A stretch of 64,000 bases of DNA from Paenibacillus_I sp035510375 (GCF_035510375.1 NZ_DATKHG010000003.1); one strand, 5' to 3'; positions 15,579 to 24,913 are shown, counted from the first letter of the stretch. Notes: generated by a model from the letters alone, not told the origin. A program made the numbers and translations.

Positions 15579-16912
15579 ATCGTTTTCCTCCCGGCTTTCT
15601 TCTTCAGACGCTCCGTCCGTTTGCGGATGGCATCCGCCGCGGCGCGCCTTTTGGGGTCGTTCCGGTACAGGCCTGTCCGCGCAAGGGCAAGCTCCATCGC
15701 GCGCTCCGCGTGGAGCAGCGCGGTTCCGTAATCTTTGGCCCGGTGCTCGTAATAAATCGCCAGCTCGATATGCGCCTCGCCCGAGGCGAACGGCGATCTT
15801 TCTGACGCACGGGCGGCCTTCTGCCACAATAGCACAGCCCGCTCCCAATTTCCACATTTCTTGTCGCGCGCGGCCAGCGGCATACACCACGATGCGTCGG
15901 GCTCCAGACCGGACAGCCGCTCGAACAGCGCTTCGGCCTCCGCGGCCTCCCCCATCCGCTCCAGCCACAAGCCGGTGCGAAGCAGCTCCTCCGGCTCCGT
16001 CGGATAAGGCAGCCGCGGGCCGCCCAGAGCGCCGCCGAGCAGCAGACCGAAGCGGATGGCGAGGCAAGCGAGCGCCAGCATATCGTCCTCGTTATGCCTG
16101 AACACGCCCTCCATTGGCTCGGGACGGCCGTCCGCCAAAAACTGAAAATAGATCGCCGGCGCCAGCGAGCCCGGCACATCGTCCTTCCGGTTGATGCCCA
16201 GCCGCTCCTCCTCGACATGGCTGAGCCGGCAGGAGGTGAGCGTGTTCCGCCAAATGCTCCGGGACGGATGCAGAAAATCGAGATGCAGCGGATCCGCCGC
16301 CATCCGTCCCATGCCGTTCATGATATACCGCCCGGCCAGCAGCGGCCAATCGAAGGCGCGGCCATTGTAAGTGACGAGATAAGGCCGTTCCCCAAGCTTC
16401 CCCAGCACATGCCGCAGCATCGCCCGCTCCTCGGCGGGATGGCGGATGAGCGCCTGCTCGATGACGAACCGGTCCCCATCCGCGTAGCCGAGGCCGGTCA
16501 TGAACGGCACATTGCCCGTTCCGACGCCGAGGCCGGTCGTCTCCAGGTCGAGGAACAGCAATCGTTCGACAGCCGGTCGGTCAGCCTGCGCCGGATGAAA
16601 AGCCGACAGCGCGGGAGCGGCCTCGATCAGCTCCGCCAGTCTATGGTCGCCATGGCGGTGTTCCAGCCCGTACTCGATGCGGCGCAGCAGGAAATCGCCC
16701 CATTCGTTGCTGTGCGTCCGCACGTCCATGCCGGTCCAGCCGCACGCCGGCTCAGCGATCTCTTCCCCGTTCGAGCCGTGTGAATTGACGTCCGGCGCAG
16801 GCTCCTCCGGGCCGGGCCGCAACGCTTCCAACACGGCGTCATCAGCGACAGGCTGCGGCTCCGAAGACGGACGCCCGCGCAGCAGGTTCATCCGCTCGCG
16901 AATGCCGCTCAT
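15575..16912 (-). CDS. mrfB: MrfB-like DEDDh exonuclease (YprB)
   Basis: A 445-residue protein with a central RNase H-like exonuclease domain. Visible active-site elements are LFLDLETTGLG (D122 and E124), YNGRAFDWPLL, a later Asp in LDFLHPSRS, and the His/Asp region HNEDDMLALA. A C-terminal third with TPR-like helices follows. In B. subtilis YprB (MrfB) is a metal-dependent exonuclease acting with the helicase MrfA (YprA) in a UvrA-independent repair route for mitomycin C lesions. Here the two genes overlap by 4 nt in the same order. The first 100 residues are less conserved and rich in Pro and Glu. Confidence 0.88.
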   Translation of the reverse strand: MSGIRERMNLLRGRPSSEPQPVADDAVLEALRPGPEEPAPDVNSHGSNGEEIAEPACGWTGMDVRTHSNEWGDFLLRRIEYGLEHRHGDHRLAELIEAAPALSAFHPAQADRPAVERLLFLDLETTGLGVGTGNVPFMTGLGYADGDRFVIEQALIRHPAEERAMLRHVLGKLGERPYLVTYNGRAFDWPLLAGRYIMNGMGRMAADPLHLDFLHPSRSIWRNTLTSCRLSHVEEERLGINRKDDVPGSLAPAIYFQFLADGRPEPMEGVFRHNEDDMLALACLAIRFGLLLGGALGGPRLPYPTEPEELLRTGLWLERMGEAAEAEALFERLSGLEPDASWCMPLAARDKKCGNWERAVLLWQKAARASERSPFASGEAHIELAIYYEHRAKDYGTALLHAERAMELALARTGLYRNDPKRRAAADAIRKRTERLKKKAGRKTI

Positions 16913-19194
16913 CGCGCGCCTCCCGTTTCCTCGAGCAGCTGCAGCGCTTGCGTCTTGCCGAGCAAGCCGACCTCATCGATCGGACCGACGCATGCCGGGC
17001 AGCCGCTCAGGCAGCCGCAGGAGCGGATCAGTTCCTTCGCGCGCCGCAGCAGCTCGTCATGCACCTCGTACAGCCGTTCGCTCAGGCCGATCCCGCCGGG
17101 ATACCGATCGTAAAAATAAATCGTCGGCCGCTTCGTATGAATCGCCTTGACCTGCGGATAGACGCGAATGTCGAACGGGTCGCACATCAGATAGATCGGG
17201 GCGATATGAACGAGCACGTTGGCGATGCCGAGCAGCGCGTGCTGCATGTCGTTGGAACTGCGCCGCGCGGCCGCCTCCTCGCTGAAGGAGAACCAGTAGG
17301 CGCTCGAATGCAGCTCCTCCTCCGGCAGATGGATCGGGCCGGAGCCGATGTTCTCGTGCGTGCGGAGCCGGATTTTTTTGAAAATGGTCGCCTTTGCGCT
17401 CACCGTAACCTCGCCGTACTGCCGTACGATGTCGCCTTCGACGCGCTCCTTGTCCACATGCAGCACCTTCAGCTCGACCGCCAGATTGGCGTCGGTGAAG
17501 TAGTCGACGTCGACCTCGCGGACGTACGCCTTTTTCTCCGGGTAATCGAGCTTCTCGACCTGATACTGCACGCCTTCGTGGATGTAGATCGCCTCCTCGT
17601 GAAGGAGGGTCGGCGCGCTGAAGCGGTCGACCTCGCCGAGCACGCGGGCGCCTTCGGTCGTGTCGATGATGACGAAGTTCTCCTGCGCCGCGGAGCGAAG
17701 CGAGATGCCGTGGGCCGGAAAAGATTGCTCCATCCAGTACCACCTGTCCTTCACATGGTGCAGCACCTTCTCCTCGACCAGAAACTCCAGCATGTCGCGG
17801 AGCGGCTCTCCGCCGAACGTTTCGTTCCCCTCGAACGGCAGCTCGTAGGCCGCGCATTTGATATGATCGATCAGGATCAGCAGGTTGTCGGGATGAATCA
17901 GCGCCCGCTCCGGAGGCCGGGTAAAGAAAAAATCCGGATTCTGGATGATGTACTGGTCGAGCGGGTTGCTGCTGGCGACCATGAACGTCACCGAGCTTCC
18001 TTGCCGCCGGCCGGCGCGCCCCGACTGCTGCCAGGTGCTCGCTACGGTGCCGGGATAGCCGTTCAGGACACAGGCCTGCAGCTGGCCGATGTCGATGCCG
18101 AGCTCGAGTGCATTCGTGCTGACGACGCCGCGGATTTCGCCGCTGCGCAGCCTGCGTTCGATTTCGCGCCTCAGCTTCGGCAGGTAGCCGCCCCGGTAGC
18201 CGCGGATCGATTGGGTGCCGAGCTCCCGCTTCACCAGATCCTGCAAATAAGTAAGCAGCAGCTCAACGCGTACCCGGCTGCGGGCGAACACGATCGTCTG
18301 CACGCCCTGCTTCAGCAGCATGGAGGCGAGCCGCTGCGTCTCCAGCACGCTGCTGCGGCGGATGCCGAGCTGTTGATTCACGACCGGCGGGTTATAGAAG
18401 ATGAAATGCTTCTCGCCCATCGGCGCGCCGTTGTCGTCGATTACCGTGACCGGTTCGCCGACGAGCCGCTGCGCATGCTCTCCCGGGTTGTTGATGGTGG
18501 CCGAGGCGCAGATGAACTGCGGGTTCGAGCCGTAGAACCGGCATATGCGCTTCAGCCGGCGGATGACGTTCGCCACATGGCTGCCGAATACGCCGCGATA
18601 GGCGTGCAGCTCGTCGAGCACGATATATTTGATGTTCTCGAACAGCTTCACCCATTTGGTGTGATGCGGCAGAATCGCCGAGTGCAGCATGTCCGGATTC
18701 GTGACGACGATATGCCCGGCGTTGCGGATCGCCTGCCGGACGGTCGGAGGCGTATCCCCGTCATACGTATGCGTCTTGATATCGGCGCCCATAATGTCGG
18801 CCAATTGCTGCAGCTCGGCTACCTGGTCCTGCGCCAGCGCCTTGGTCGGAAACATATATAAAGCCCGGCCGCTGCCGTTCTCGAGCAGCGACTGCAGCAC
18901 GGGCAGGTTATAGCACATCGTTTTGCCGGAAGCCGTCGGCGTGACGGCCACAATGTTCCGTCCTTCCCGCACGGCCCCGTAGGCGTCCCGCTGGTGCGTG
19001 AACAGCCGTTCGATCCCTCTGGAGCGAAGCGCTTCGGCCAGGCTCGGATGCAGATCGGCCGGCAAAGGCGCCGTCCGCGCCTCCCGCGGCGGAATCGTAT
19101 GCCAGTGCGTCACGTTGGCCATGATCTCCGGCTGTTTCCGCAGCAGCTCCAGCCATTCTTCCAGGCTCGACGTTTTTCCCGTCCATCGGTTCAT
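16909..19194 (-). CDS. mrfA: MrfA-like DEAD/DEAH-box repair helicase (YprA)
   Basis: A 761-residue superfamily 2 helicase. Motif I is TPTASGKT, motif II DELHAYRG, motif III CASATI and motif VI QSGRAGRRQG. A DUF1998 C-terminal part carries the four-cysteine cluster CGCLSGCPAC, a metal site typical of MrfA. Family knowledge: MrfA is a 3'-5' DNA helicase working with MrfB on mitomycin-type damage. The ATG at 19194 is preceded by GGGGAGAG at a suitable distance, so the longer ORF starting at 19257 is not used. It opens the mrfA-mrfB-oxidoreductase operon. No LexA box was seen in its upstream region, so SOS control is not evident. Confidence 0.92.
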   Translation of the reverse strand: MNRWTGKTSSLEEWLELLRKQPEIMANVTHWHTIPPREARTAPLPADLHPSLAEALRSRGIERLFTHQRDAYGAVREGRNIVAVTPTASGKTMCYNLPVLQSLLENGSGRALYMFPTKALAQDQVAELQQLADIMGADIKTHTYDGDTPPTVRQAIRNAGHIVVTNPDMLHSAILPHHTKWVKLFENIKYIVLDELHAYRGVFGSHVANVIRRLKRICRFYGSNPQFICASATINNPGEHAQRLVGEPVTVIDDNGAPMGEKHFIFYNPPVVNQQLGIRRSSVLETQRLASMLLKQGVQTIVFARSRVRVELLLTYLQDLVKRELGTQSIRGYRGGYLPKLRREIERRLRSGEIRGVVSTNALELGIDIGQLQACVLNGYPGTVASTWQQSGRAGRRQGSSVTFMVASSNPLDQYIIQNPDFFFTRPPERALIHPDNLLILIDHIKCAAYELPFEGNETFGGEPLRDMLEFLVEEKVLHHVKDRWYWMEQSFPAHGISLRSAAQENFVIIDTTEGARVLGEVDRFSAPTLLHEEAIYIHEGVQYQVEKLDYPEKKAYVREVDVDYFTDANLAVELKVLHVDKERVEGDIVRQYGEVTVSAKATIFKKIRLRTHENIGSGPIHLPEEELHSSAYWFSFSEEAAARRSSNDMQHALLGIANVLVHIAPIYLMCDPFDIRVYPQVKAIHTKRPTIYFYDRYPGGIGLSERLYEVHDELLRRAKELIRSCGCLSGCPACVGPIDEVGLLGKTQALQLLEETGGAR

Positions 19195-19287
19195 GTCCGT
19201 TCTCTCCCCATTGCAAGTTCCGATTTCCATCGTTATGTTCCATTGTACAGAATGCATGTTCGCCCTGCAATCCTATTTGAAGCAAAT

Positions 19288-19317
19288 GCATAACGCAAGC
19301 CGGCTCTCCGCATCCTA
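19288..19317 (+). promoter_or_regulatory. Sigma-G promoter of tlp
   Basis: GCATA, an 18-base spacer, then CATCCTA. This matches the forespore sigma-G consensus (GHATR, 18 nt, CATnnTA) in both boxes and in spacing. It lies about 70 nt before the tlp start, the expected place for a gene encoding a small acid-soluble spore protein. Confidence 0.75.
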
Positions 19318-19387
19318 TCAAGCGGAGCGCACCGCACTGCGCAGCCGCTCTCGCATGAGACCATACCCGATGAAAGGCGTGATCACC

Positions 19388-19615
19388 GTGGCCAAACCGG
19401 ACGACCGTTCGGATAATGTCGAGCACCTGCAGGATGCGGTACAAAATACGATCGAGAACCTGAACGAAGCGGAGGATTATTTAAGCGAGCATGCCGACGA
19501 GATCGGTTCCACGGAACGGAGCCGGATCGAGGAGAAAAACGAAAACCGCCGCGAGAGCATCCGCAGCTTCCGTTCGGAAATCAAGGACGAGGCCCGCTAC
19601 GATCATCAATCCTGA
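19388..19615 (+). CDS. tlp: Small acid-soluble spore protein Tlp
   Basis: A 75-residue, very polar protein that closely matches Tlp, a minor SASP made in the forespore. Typical features are AKPDDRSDNVEHLQ at the N-terminus, the helical VQNTIENLNEAED, and the IEEKNENRRESI and FRSEIKDEA tail. The start is a GTG at 19388, giving M-AKPDDRS as in other Tlp proteins. AAAGG lies about 10 nt upstream; ATG codons further upstream would add residues not found in the family. A sigma-G promoter lies in front and a strong terminator behind, so it is a single-gene unit. Confidence 0.93.
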   Translation: MAKPDDRSDNVEHLQDAVQNTIENLNEAEDYLSEHADEIGSTERSRIEEKNENRRESIRSFRSEIKDEARYDHQS

Positions 19616-19639
19616 TCGCTTCTTCGCCGCAAACGGACA

Positions 19640-19693
19640 AAGCAACCCCTGCAGCTCTGCGCGTGAGCGAGCACTGCGGGGTTGCTTTTTTTG
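19640..19693 (+). terminator. Rho-independent terminator of tlp
   Basis: Stem AGCAACCCC-TGCAG against CTGC-GGGGTTGCT followed by a run of seven T on the plus strand. It separates tlp from the convergent rnz gene. Confidence 0.85.
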
Positions 19694-19704
19694 CGGCCGG
19701 CCCT

Positions 19705-20649
19705 CTATCCTTCATGCTCATTAGGTTTCGGAATGTGCACCTCGAGCAGATCGTGAACGGCAAACGATTCCCGGAAGACAGCCTTCGCTTCTTCGGCAAG
19801 GCGCTGCAGGTCGTCATCGCGGTAGCGGGTGCTGAAATGCGTCAGCAGCAGCCGCTTGGCTCCGGCCTTCCTCGCCGTTTCCGCCGCCTGAACGGTCGTG
19901 CAATGTCCGTATTCAAGCGCTTTCTCCTCCAGCTCGGCCGCGAACGTCGCCTCATGCACCACGACGTCTGCCCGCTTCGCCAGCCTCACCGCATTATCGC
20001 ACGGCGACGTGTCGCCGAGTATGGTTATAACCCTTCCCTCGACAGGGGGGCCTACCACATCCTTCGAGCGAACGATCCGGCCGTCCGGGAGCGTGACGTC
20101 CTTCCCCGACTTCAGCTTGCCGGCGAGCGGCCCGTTCGGCACGCCGAAGGCCTGAAGCTTCGCCGCATCCAGCTTGCCGAAAGCCGCTTTTTCCTCGATC
20201 CGGTAACCGAAGCATGCGGTTCGATGCGCCATCTCAGCCGCGATGACCCGGATGCGCTCATCCTCGTAGACCATGCCTTCCCGCTCGATTTCGGCCAGGT
20301 GAAGCTCATACTCCAGCCGCGTCTCCGTGATCCGAAGGCTCGTCTCGATCCATTCGCGCAGCCCCGGCGGGCCGTACAGCCAGACCGGCGAAGTGCCGCC
20401 CGCAAACGCCCGGCTGCCGAGCAGCCCGGGTAAACCGAATGTATGATCGCCGTGCAGGTGAGTGATGAATATGCGCTCCAGCTTGCTCAGCTTGACCGGT
20501 GTCCGCATCATCTGATGCTGGGTTCCTTCCCCGCAATCGAACAGCCAATAGCCGCCGCCGCTTCCCGGTGGCAGACGCAGCGCGACCGACGACACATTGC
20601 GGCCGGGCAGCGGCCTTCCCGCGCCCGTTCCCAAGAACGTAAGCTCCAA
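19705..20649 (-). CDS. rnz: Ribonuclease Z
   Basis: A 314-residue tRNA 3'-processing endonuclease of the metallo-beta-lactamase fold. The metal motif HLHGDH is at residues 64-69, followed by FGLPGLL. Later ligands are in MAHRTACFGYR, LGDTSPC and VVHEATF, and the final histidine is in LLLTHFSTRY. Opening MELTFLGTGAGRP is standard. RNase Z removes the 3' trailer from tRNA precursors that lack an encoded CCA. Length and all motifs are normal. Confidence 0.95.
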   Translation of the reverse strand: MELTFLGTGAGRPLPGRNVSSVALRLPPGSGGGYWLFDCGEGTQHQMMRTPVKLSKLERIFITHLHGDHTFGLPGLLGSRAFAGGTSPVWLYGPPGLREWIETSLRITETRLEYELHLAEIEREGMVYEDERIRVIAAEMAHRTACFGYRIEEKAAFGKLDAAKLQAFGVPNGPLAGKLKSGKDVTLPDGRIVRSKDVVGPPVEGRVITILGDTSPCDNAVRLAKRADVVVHEATFAAELEEKALEYGHCTTVQAAETARKAGAKRLLLTHFSTRYRDDDLQRLAEEAKAVFRESFAVHDLLEVHIPKPNEHEG

Positions 20650-20702
20650 AGGTCCTCACCTCCGATGAGTAGCATCCGCCAATTCCTGGCGGATTAAACG
20701 GA

Positions 20703-20741
20703 TGAGAGACTCCGTTCCCTTTCCGGAAACGGAGTCTCTCA
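20703..20741. terminator. Hairpin at the 3' end of metH
   Basis: Perfect stem GAGAGACTCCGTT / AACGGAGTCTCTC with a loop of about 13 bases, just past the metH stop. The U tract on the minus strand is poor (TCCGTTTAATC), so termination is likely but not certain. Confidence 0.55.
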
Positions 20742-20749
20742 ACCTTGCT

Positions 20750-23700
20750 TTAAGCCTTGTCCACATTAAAATAATTGGCCTCCGGATGGGCGAACACCAT
20801 CGCCGATACCGATGCTTCCGGCTCCATCATGAACCCGTCCGTCAAATGAACCCCTATATCCTCGGGCTTCATCAAATCGAACAACGGCTCCTGATCTTCC
20901 AGATTCGGACACGCCGGGTAGCCGAACGATACGCGGATGCCCTGGTACCTGGCTCCGAGCCGCTGCTTCATCGTCATTTCGGGCGGATCCGGGAAACCCC
21001 AGACGTCGCGCATCATATGATGCACGCGTTCCGCCAGCCCTTCCGCGACCTCGAGCGCCACCGCCTGCAGCGCATGGGAACGCAGGTAGTCGCCGCGGTC
21101 CTTCATCTCGTTCGCCCGCTCGCGGACGCCTTGGCCGGCGGTGACGACGAGGAATCCGACATAATCCATAACGCCGCTCTCGACCGGCTTCAAATAATCG
21201 GCAAGGCACAAGTACGGCTCGACCTGCTGGCGGGGGAAGGAAAACCGCTTAATCTCCTTGGCCTGATCGTTCGGATCGTAAATGACGATGTCGTTGCCGT
21301 CACCTTGCGCCGGATAAAACCGGTACATCGCATGGGCATGCAGCGTACCCTGCGCGGCCGCCTCCCGCAGCAGGCCGTCGACTGTCTCCTTCAGCTGCAC
21401 CGTCTTCGGATCGCCGGCGGCGAGCAGCTCTTCGACCTTGCCGCGTACGCCGAGATGATGGCCGAGCAGCATTTGCATATTTACATAAGGAATAATGTGT
21501 CCAAGCGGAATGTCGCGCAGCACATGCCGTTCCGTATCCGGCGGGATATACACCGGCGCATCGGTCGAAATATTCGAGCGTACCGCCCTCGTCAGCGTCG
21601 GAAGCGGCTTCGCTTCCTCTTCTTCATAACCGGACGCCTTCAAAACTTGCAGTTCTTCGAGCATGCGCGCGCGATGGTTCGGATCCATCAGCTTGTTCGC
21701 GATATCGAGGCCGTCCATCGCATCCTTCGCATAAAGGACCAGGCCGTCGTACTCCGGACTGATGCGGGTTTTCGTGAACTTGCGGGTCAGAGCCGCGCCG
21801 CCCACCAGGATCGGTGCCTCGATGCCCGCGGTGCGCAAATCCTGCGCCGTCACGACCATCTGCTGGGCCGATTTGACGAGCAGGCCCGACAGGCCGATCG
21901 CATCCGCCTGCTCTTTCCGGTAGGCCTCGATCAGCTGCTCGGGCGGCACCTTGATGCCCAGGTTTATGATTTTATACCCGTTGTTCGACAGGATGATCTC
22001 GACGAGATTTTTGCCGATATCGTGAACGTCGCCTTTGACGGTCGCCAGAATGATTTTCCCTTTGACCGAGGACTCCGACTTCTCCATAAATTGCTCCAGA
22101 TGCGCTACCGATGCTTTCATCACCTCCGCGCTTTGCAGCACCTCGGCCACGATCAGCTCGTTGCCGTTGAACAGCCGGCCGACCTCTTCCATGCCCGCCA
22201 TGAGCGGCCCGTTAATGACCTCAAGCGGCGAGTATTTTTTCAGCGCCTCGTCGAGATCCGGGATCAGACCTTCCTTCGTTCCTTCCACGACGTAGGACGC
22301 AAGCCGCTCCTCCAGCGTCAGGTTCGATACCTTTTCCTTCTTGTCCACTTTCTTGTCACGGAAAGCGGCGACGAATTCGGCGAGCGTCTCGTCATTCGTA
22401 TGGTAAATCAGGCGCTCGGCGAGCTGGCGCTCGTGCTCCGGTATGGAGGCGTATCGCTCAAGCTTCTCCGTGTTTACGATCGCGTAGTCAAGGCCGGCCT
22501 TCGTGCAGTGGTACAGGTACACGGAATTCAGCACCTCGCGGCCGGCATCGGGCAGACCGAACGATATGTTGCTGAGCCCGAGAATCGTTTTGCATTCCGG
22601 ATATTTCTCCTTGATCATGCGGATGCCTTCGATCGTTTCCACGGCGGAGCCGATGTACTGCGGATCGCCGGAGCCGACCGGAAACATGTTCGGGTCGAAA
22701 ATGATGTCGTGCGGCTTCAGCCCGTATTTGCCCGTGAGCAGCTCGTACGCCCGCGTCGCGACCTCCATCTTGGCCTCGCGTGAAACGGCCTGTCCGCGCT
22801 CGTCGATCAGAATGCAGACGACGGCCGCGCCGTAGCGGTGGATGAGCGGAACGATATTCTCGAACTTCGTTTCGCCGTCCTCCAGATTGATCGAGTTGAT
22901 GATCGCCTTGCCCTGCGAATATTTAAGTCCGAGCTCAATGATATGATCGTACGTGGAGTCGATCATGAGCGGCACCTTGACCTTGTTGACGACCAGCTTT
23001 AGAAAGTTCTCCATCGCGTACGCTTCGTCGATGTCCGTATCCTGCAGGTTGATGTCGATCACATGCGCCCCGTTCTTCACCTGCGCGCGCGCGATCTCCG
23101 ACGCTTCCTCGAACTTCTCCTCCTTGATCAGCCGCTTGAATTTACGGGAACCGGAAATGTTCGTCCGCTCGCCGACCATGATCGGCCGGTTCTCAGGCTC
23201 GATATAGACGGTTTCAATGCCCGATACGGCAGGCGGATGGCTGCCCTCTTGAGGGCGCGGTGCATATTGCCGCAGCGTTTCGGCCAGCGCGCGAATGTGA
23301 GCGGGCGTCGTGCCGCAGCAGCCGCCGGCAATGTTGATCCAGCCCTGATCGGCGAAGCCGGCGATTTTGCGGGCAAGCGATTCCGGCGATTCGTGATATT
23401 GCCCGTTCTCGTCCGGCAGGCCGGCGTTCGGATAACAGCTGACCGCCGTGTGCGCGATCTGGGACAGCGTACGGATATGGTCGCGCATGAATTCCGGGCC
23501 GGTCGCGCAGTTCAACCCGACGGATATCGGATTCAGATGCTCCAGCGAAATGTAGAAGGACTCGATATTTTGTCCCGCCAGCGTCGTACCCATCGGCTCG
23601 ATCGTGCCGGAAATCATGATCGGAAGCTGTATGCCCAGCTCGTCCATCGCCTTGCGGACGCCGATGCTTCCCGCCTTGACGTTCAGCGTATCCTGCGACG

Positions 23701-24190
23701 TCTCGAGAAGCAGCGCGTCGACGCCGCCTTCAATGAGCGCCAGCGCCTGCTCATAGTAGCTCTCAACCAACTGGTCGAAAGTGACGCCGCCTGTGACGGA
23801 CAGCGTTTTAGTCGTCGGCCCCAATGCGCCGGCTACGTAGCGGGGATTGTCCGGCGCCGAATACTTGTCGGCCGCCTCACGGGCCAGCTTCGCCGCGGCC
23901 AGGTTAATCTCCCGCGCTTTCTCGGGAATGTCGTATTCGGCAAGAACGACGCTCGTTGCGCCGAACGTGTTCGTCTCGACGATATCGGCGCCGGCCTCGA
24001 AGTAGAGCTCGTGTATTTTTTGGATAACGTCGGGGCGGGTCAGGACAAGCATTTCGTTGCAGCCGTCCAGCTCCTCCCCGCCGAAGTCGTCCGCGGTCAA
24101 ATCCTCCTGCTGGAGCATCGTACCCATCGCGCCGTCCAGAATGAGGATTCGCTGTTTCAGTAAATCTTGCAAGCTCGGTTTCGTCATCAT
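20750..24190 (-). CDS. metH: Cobalamin-dependent methionine synthase
   Basis: A 1146-residue full-length MetH, which moves a methyl group from methyltetrahydrofolate through cobalamin to homocysteine. The modules are in order. The homocysteine domain (1-310) has zinc cysteines C228, C291 and C292 (GGCCGTT). The pterin domain covers about 340-600 (ERTNISGSRKF). The B12 domain covers about 620-870, with the cobalt-binding D-x-H-x-x-G as DVHDIG at 721-726. The SAM-dependent reactivation domain runs from about 900 to the end. Nothing is missing. AAAGG precedes two adjacent ATG codons (24190, 24187). mtnD starts divergently 154 nt away. No cobalamin or SAM riboswitch was recognised in that gap. 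Confidence 0.97.
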   Translation of the reverse strand: MMTKPSLQDLLKQRILILDGAMGTMLQQEDLTADDFGGEELDGCNEMLVLTRPDVIQKIHELYFEAGADIVETNTFGATSVVLAEYDIPEKAREINLAAAKLAREAADKYSAPDNPRYVAGALGPTTKTLSVTGGVTFDQLVESYYEQALALIEGGVDALLLETSQDTLNVKAGSIGVRKAMDELGIQLPIMISGTIEPMGTTLAGQNIESFYISLEHLNPISVGLNCATGPEFMRDHIRTLSQIAHTAVSCYPNAGLPDENGQYHESPESLARKIAGFADQGWINIAGGCCGTTPAHIRALAETLRQYAPRPQEGSHPPAVSGIETVYIEPENRPIMVGERTNISGSRKFKRLIKEEKFEEASEIARAQVKNGAHVIDINLQDTDIDEAYAMENFLKLVVNKVKVPLMIDSTYDHIIELGLKYSQGKAIINSINLEDGETKFENIVPLIHRYGAAVVCILIDERGQAVSREAKMEVATRAYELLTGKYGLKPHDIIFDPNMFPVGSGDPQYIGSAVETIEGIRMIKEKYPECKTILGLSNISFGLPDAGREVLNSVYLYHCTKAGLDYAIVNTEKLERYASIPEHERQLAERLIYHTNDETLAEFVAAFRDKKVDKKEKVSNLTLEERLASYVVEGTKEGLIPDLDEALKKYSPLEVINGPLMAGMEEVGRLFNGNELIVAEVLQSAEVMKASVAHLEQFMEKSESSVKGKIILATVKGDVHDIGKNLVEIILSNNGYKIINLGIKVPPEQLIEAYRKEQADAIGLSGLLVKSAQQMVVTAQDLRTAGIEAPILVGGAALTRKFTKTRISPEYDGLVLYAKDAMDGLDIANKLMDPNHRARMLEELQVLKASGYEEEEAKPLPTLTRAVRSNISTDAPVYIPPDTERHVLRDIPLGHIIPYVNMQMLLGHHLGVRGKVEELLAAGDPKTVQLKETVDGLLREAAAQGTLHAHAMYRFYPAQGDGNDIVIYDPNDQAKEIKRFSFPRQQVEPYLCLADYLKPVESGVMDYVGFLVVTAGQGVRERANEMKDRGDYLRSHALQAVALEVAEGLAERVHHMMRDVWGFPDPPEMTMKQRLGARYQGIRVSFGYPACPNLEDQEPLFDLMKPEDIGVHLTDGFMMEPEASVSAMVFAHPEANYFNVDKA

Positions 24191-24272
24191 CAGGCACCTT
24201 TCCGCAAAAATCGTTAACCCTTAGTCTACCAGAATCGCGCAGCCCTGAAAAGCCGTGTTGAGCCGTGTTCGG

Positions 24273-24302
24273 TCGACAGTTCCACGGTTAATGATTTATA
24301 AT
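24273..24302 (+). promoter_or_regulatory. Sigma-A promoter of mtnD
   Basis: TCGACA, 18-base spacer, TATAAT. The -10 box is perfect and the -35 box has one mismatch to TTGACA. It lies 43 nt before the TTG start of mtnD. Confidence 0.6.
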
Positions 24303-24344
24303 GGAATCGACCGATTTTATCTTATTGGAAAAGAGGGATTAACG

Positions 24345-24887
24345 TTGGCTGAAATCCGCATCCGCAATACGGACGAACGCATTTCCGGCGAAGAAAACGT
24401 GCGTGCTTTCCTGAACAGTCAAGAAGTGCTTTACGAACATTGGGACGCTTCCAAGCTGCCGCAAGAGCTTCAACATAAATTTGCGCTGTCCGACGACGAG
24501 AAAAACCAGATTCTCTCCACCTTCGATGAAGAAATTCGCGATCTGGCCGCCCGCCGCGGCTATCGGACGTGGGACATCGTCGCCCTGTCCGAAGCGACGC
24601 CGAACCTGGAGGAGCTGCTGAAAAAGTTCGAATCCGTGCACACGCACACCGAGGATGAAGTGCGCGCCATTACGGCCGGCCGCGGCATCTTCATTATCAA
24701 AGGCACGGAGGATGTCGGCTATTTCGACGTGGAGCTCGAAGCAGGTGACGTTATCTCCGTTCCCGAGCATAAGCCTCACTTCTTCACGCTGATGGAAAAC
24801 CGCCAGATTGTGGCCGTCCGCCTGTTCATCGAAACCGAAGGCTGGATTGCCCATCCTTATGAGGATCCCGCATTCCAGAAAGCGTGA
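24345..24887 (+). CDS. mtnD: Acireductone dioxygenase
   Basis: A 180-residue cupin enzyme of the methionine salvage pathway. It cleaves acireductone to formate and the 2-oxo acid precursor of methionine, using iron (or nickel in the off-pathway form). The metal-binding motif is VHTHTEDEVRAI, with the second cupin motif in VISVPEHKPHFFTL. The start is a TTG at 24345 preceded by GAGGG at 7 nt. An upstream in-frame start at 24255 is rejected because it would lie upstream of the predicted promoter. The rest of the salvage pathway is not in the window. metH, divergent, acts on the same amino acid. Confidence 0.93.
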   Translation: MAEIRIRNTDERISGEENVRAFLNSQEVLYEHWDASKLPQELQHKFALSDDEKNQILSTFDEEIRDLAARRGYRTWDIVALSEATPNLEELLKKFESVHTHTEDEVRAITAGRGIFIIKGTEDVGYFDVELEAGDVISVPEHKPHFFTLMENRQIVAVRLFIETEGWIAHPYEDPAFQKA

Positions 24888-24913
24888 CGATCATGTTTGT
24901 ACCGGCGATGCAG

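Noticed and set aside
16948..18861. 637-codon plus-strand ORF
   Set aside because: Antisense shadow of the mrfA helicase gene.
20702..22783. 693-codon plus-strand ORF
   Set aside because: It lies wholly antisense to metH, whose four modules are complete. In high-GC sequence such long antisense frames are common. Its Arg/His/Gln-rich product has no recognisable domain.
24191..24254. Cobalamin or SAM riboswitch before metH
   Set aside because: The gap is too short, and no B12-box or S-box core was recognised.
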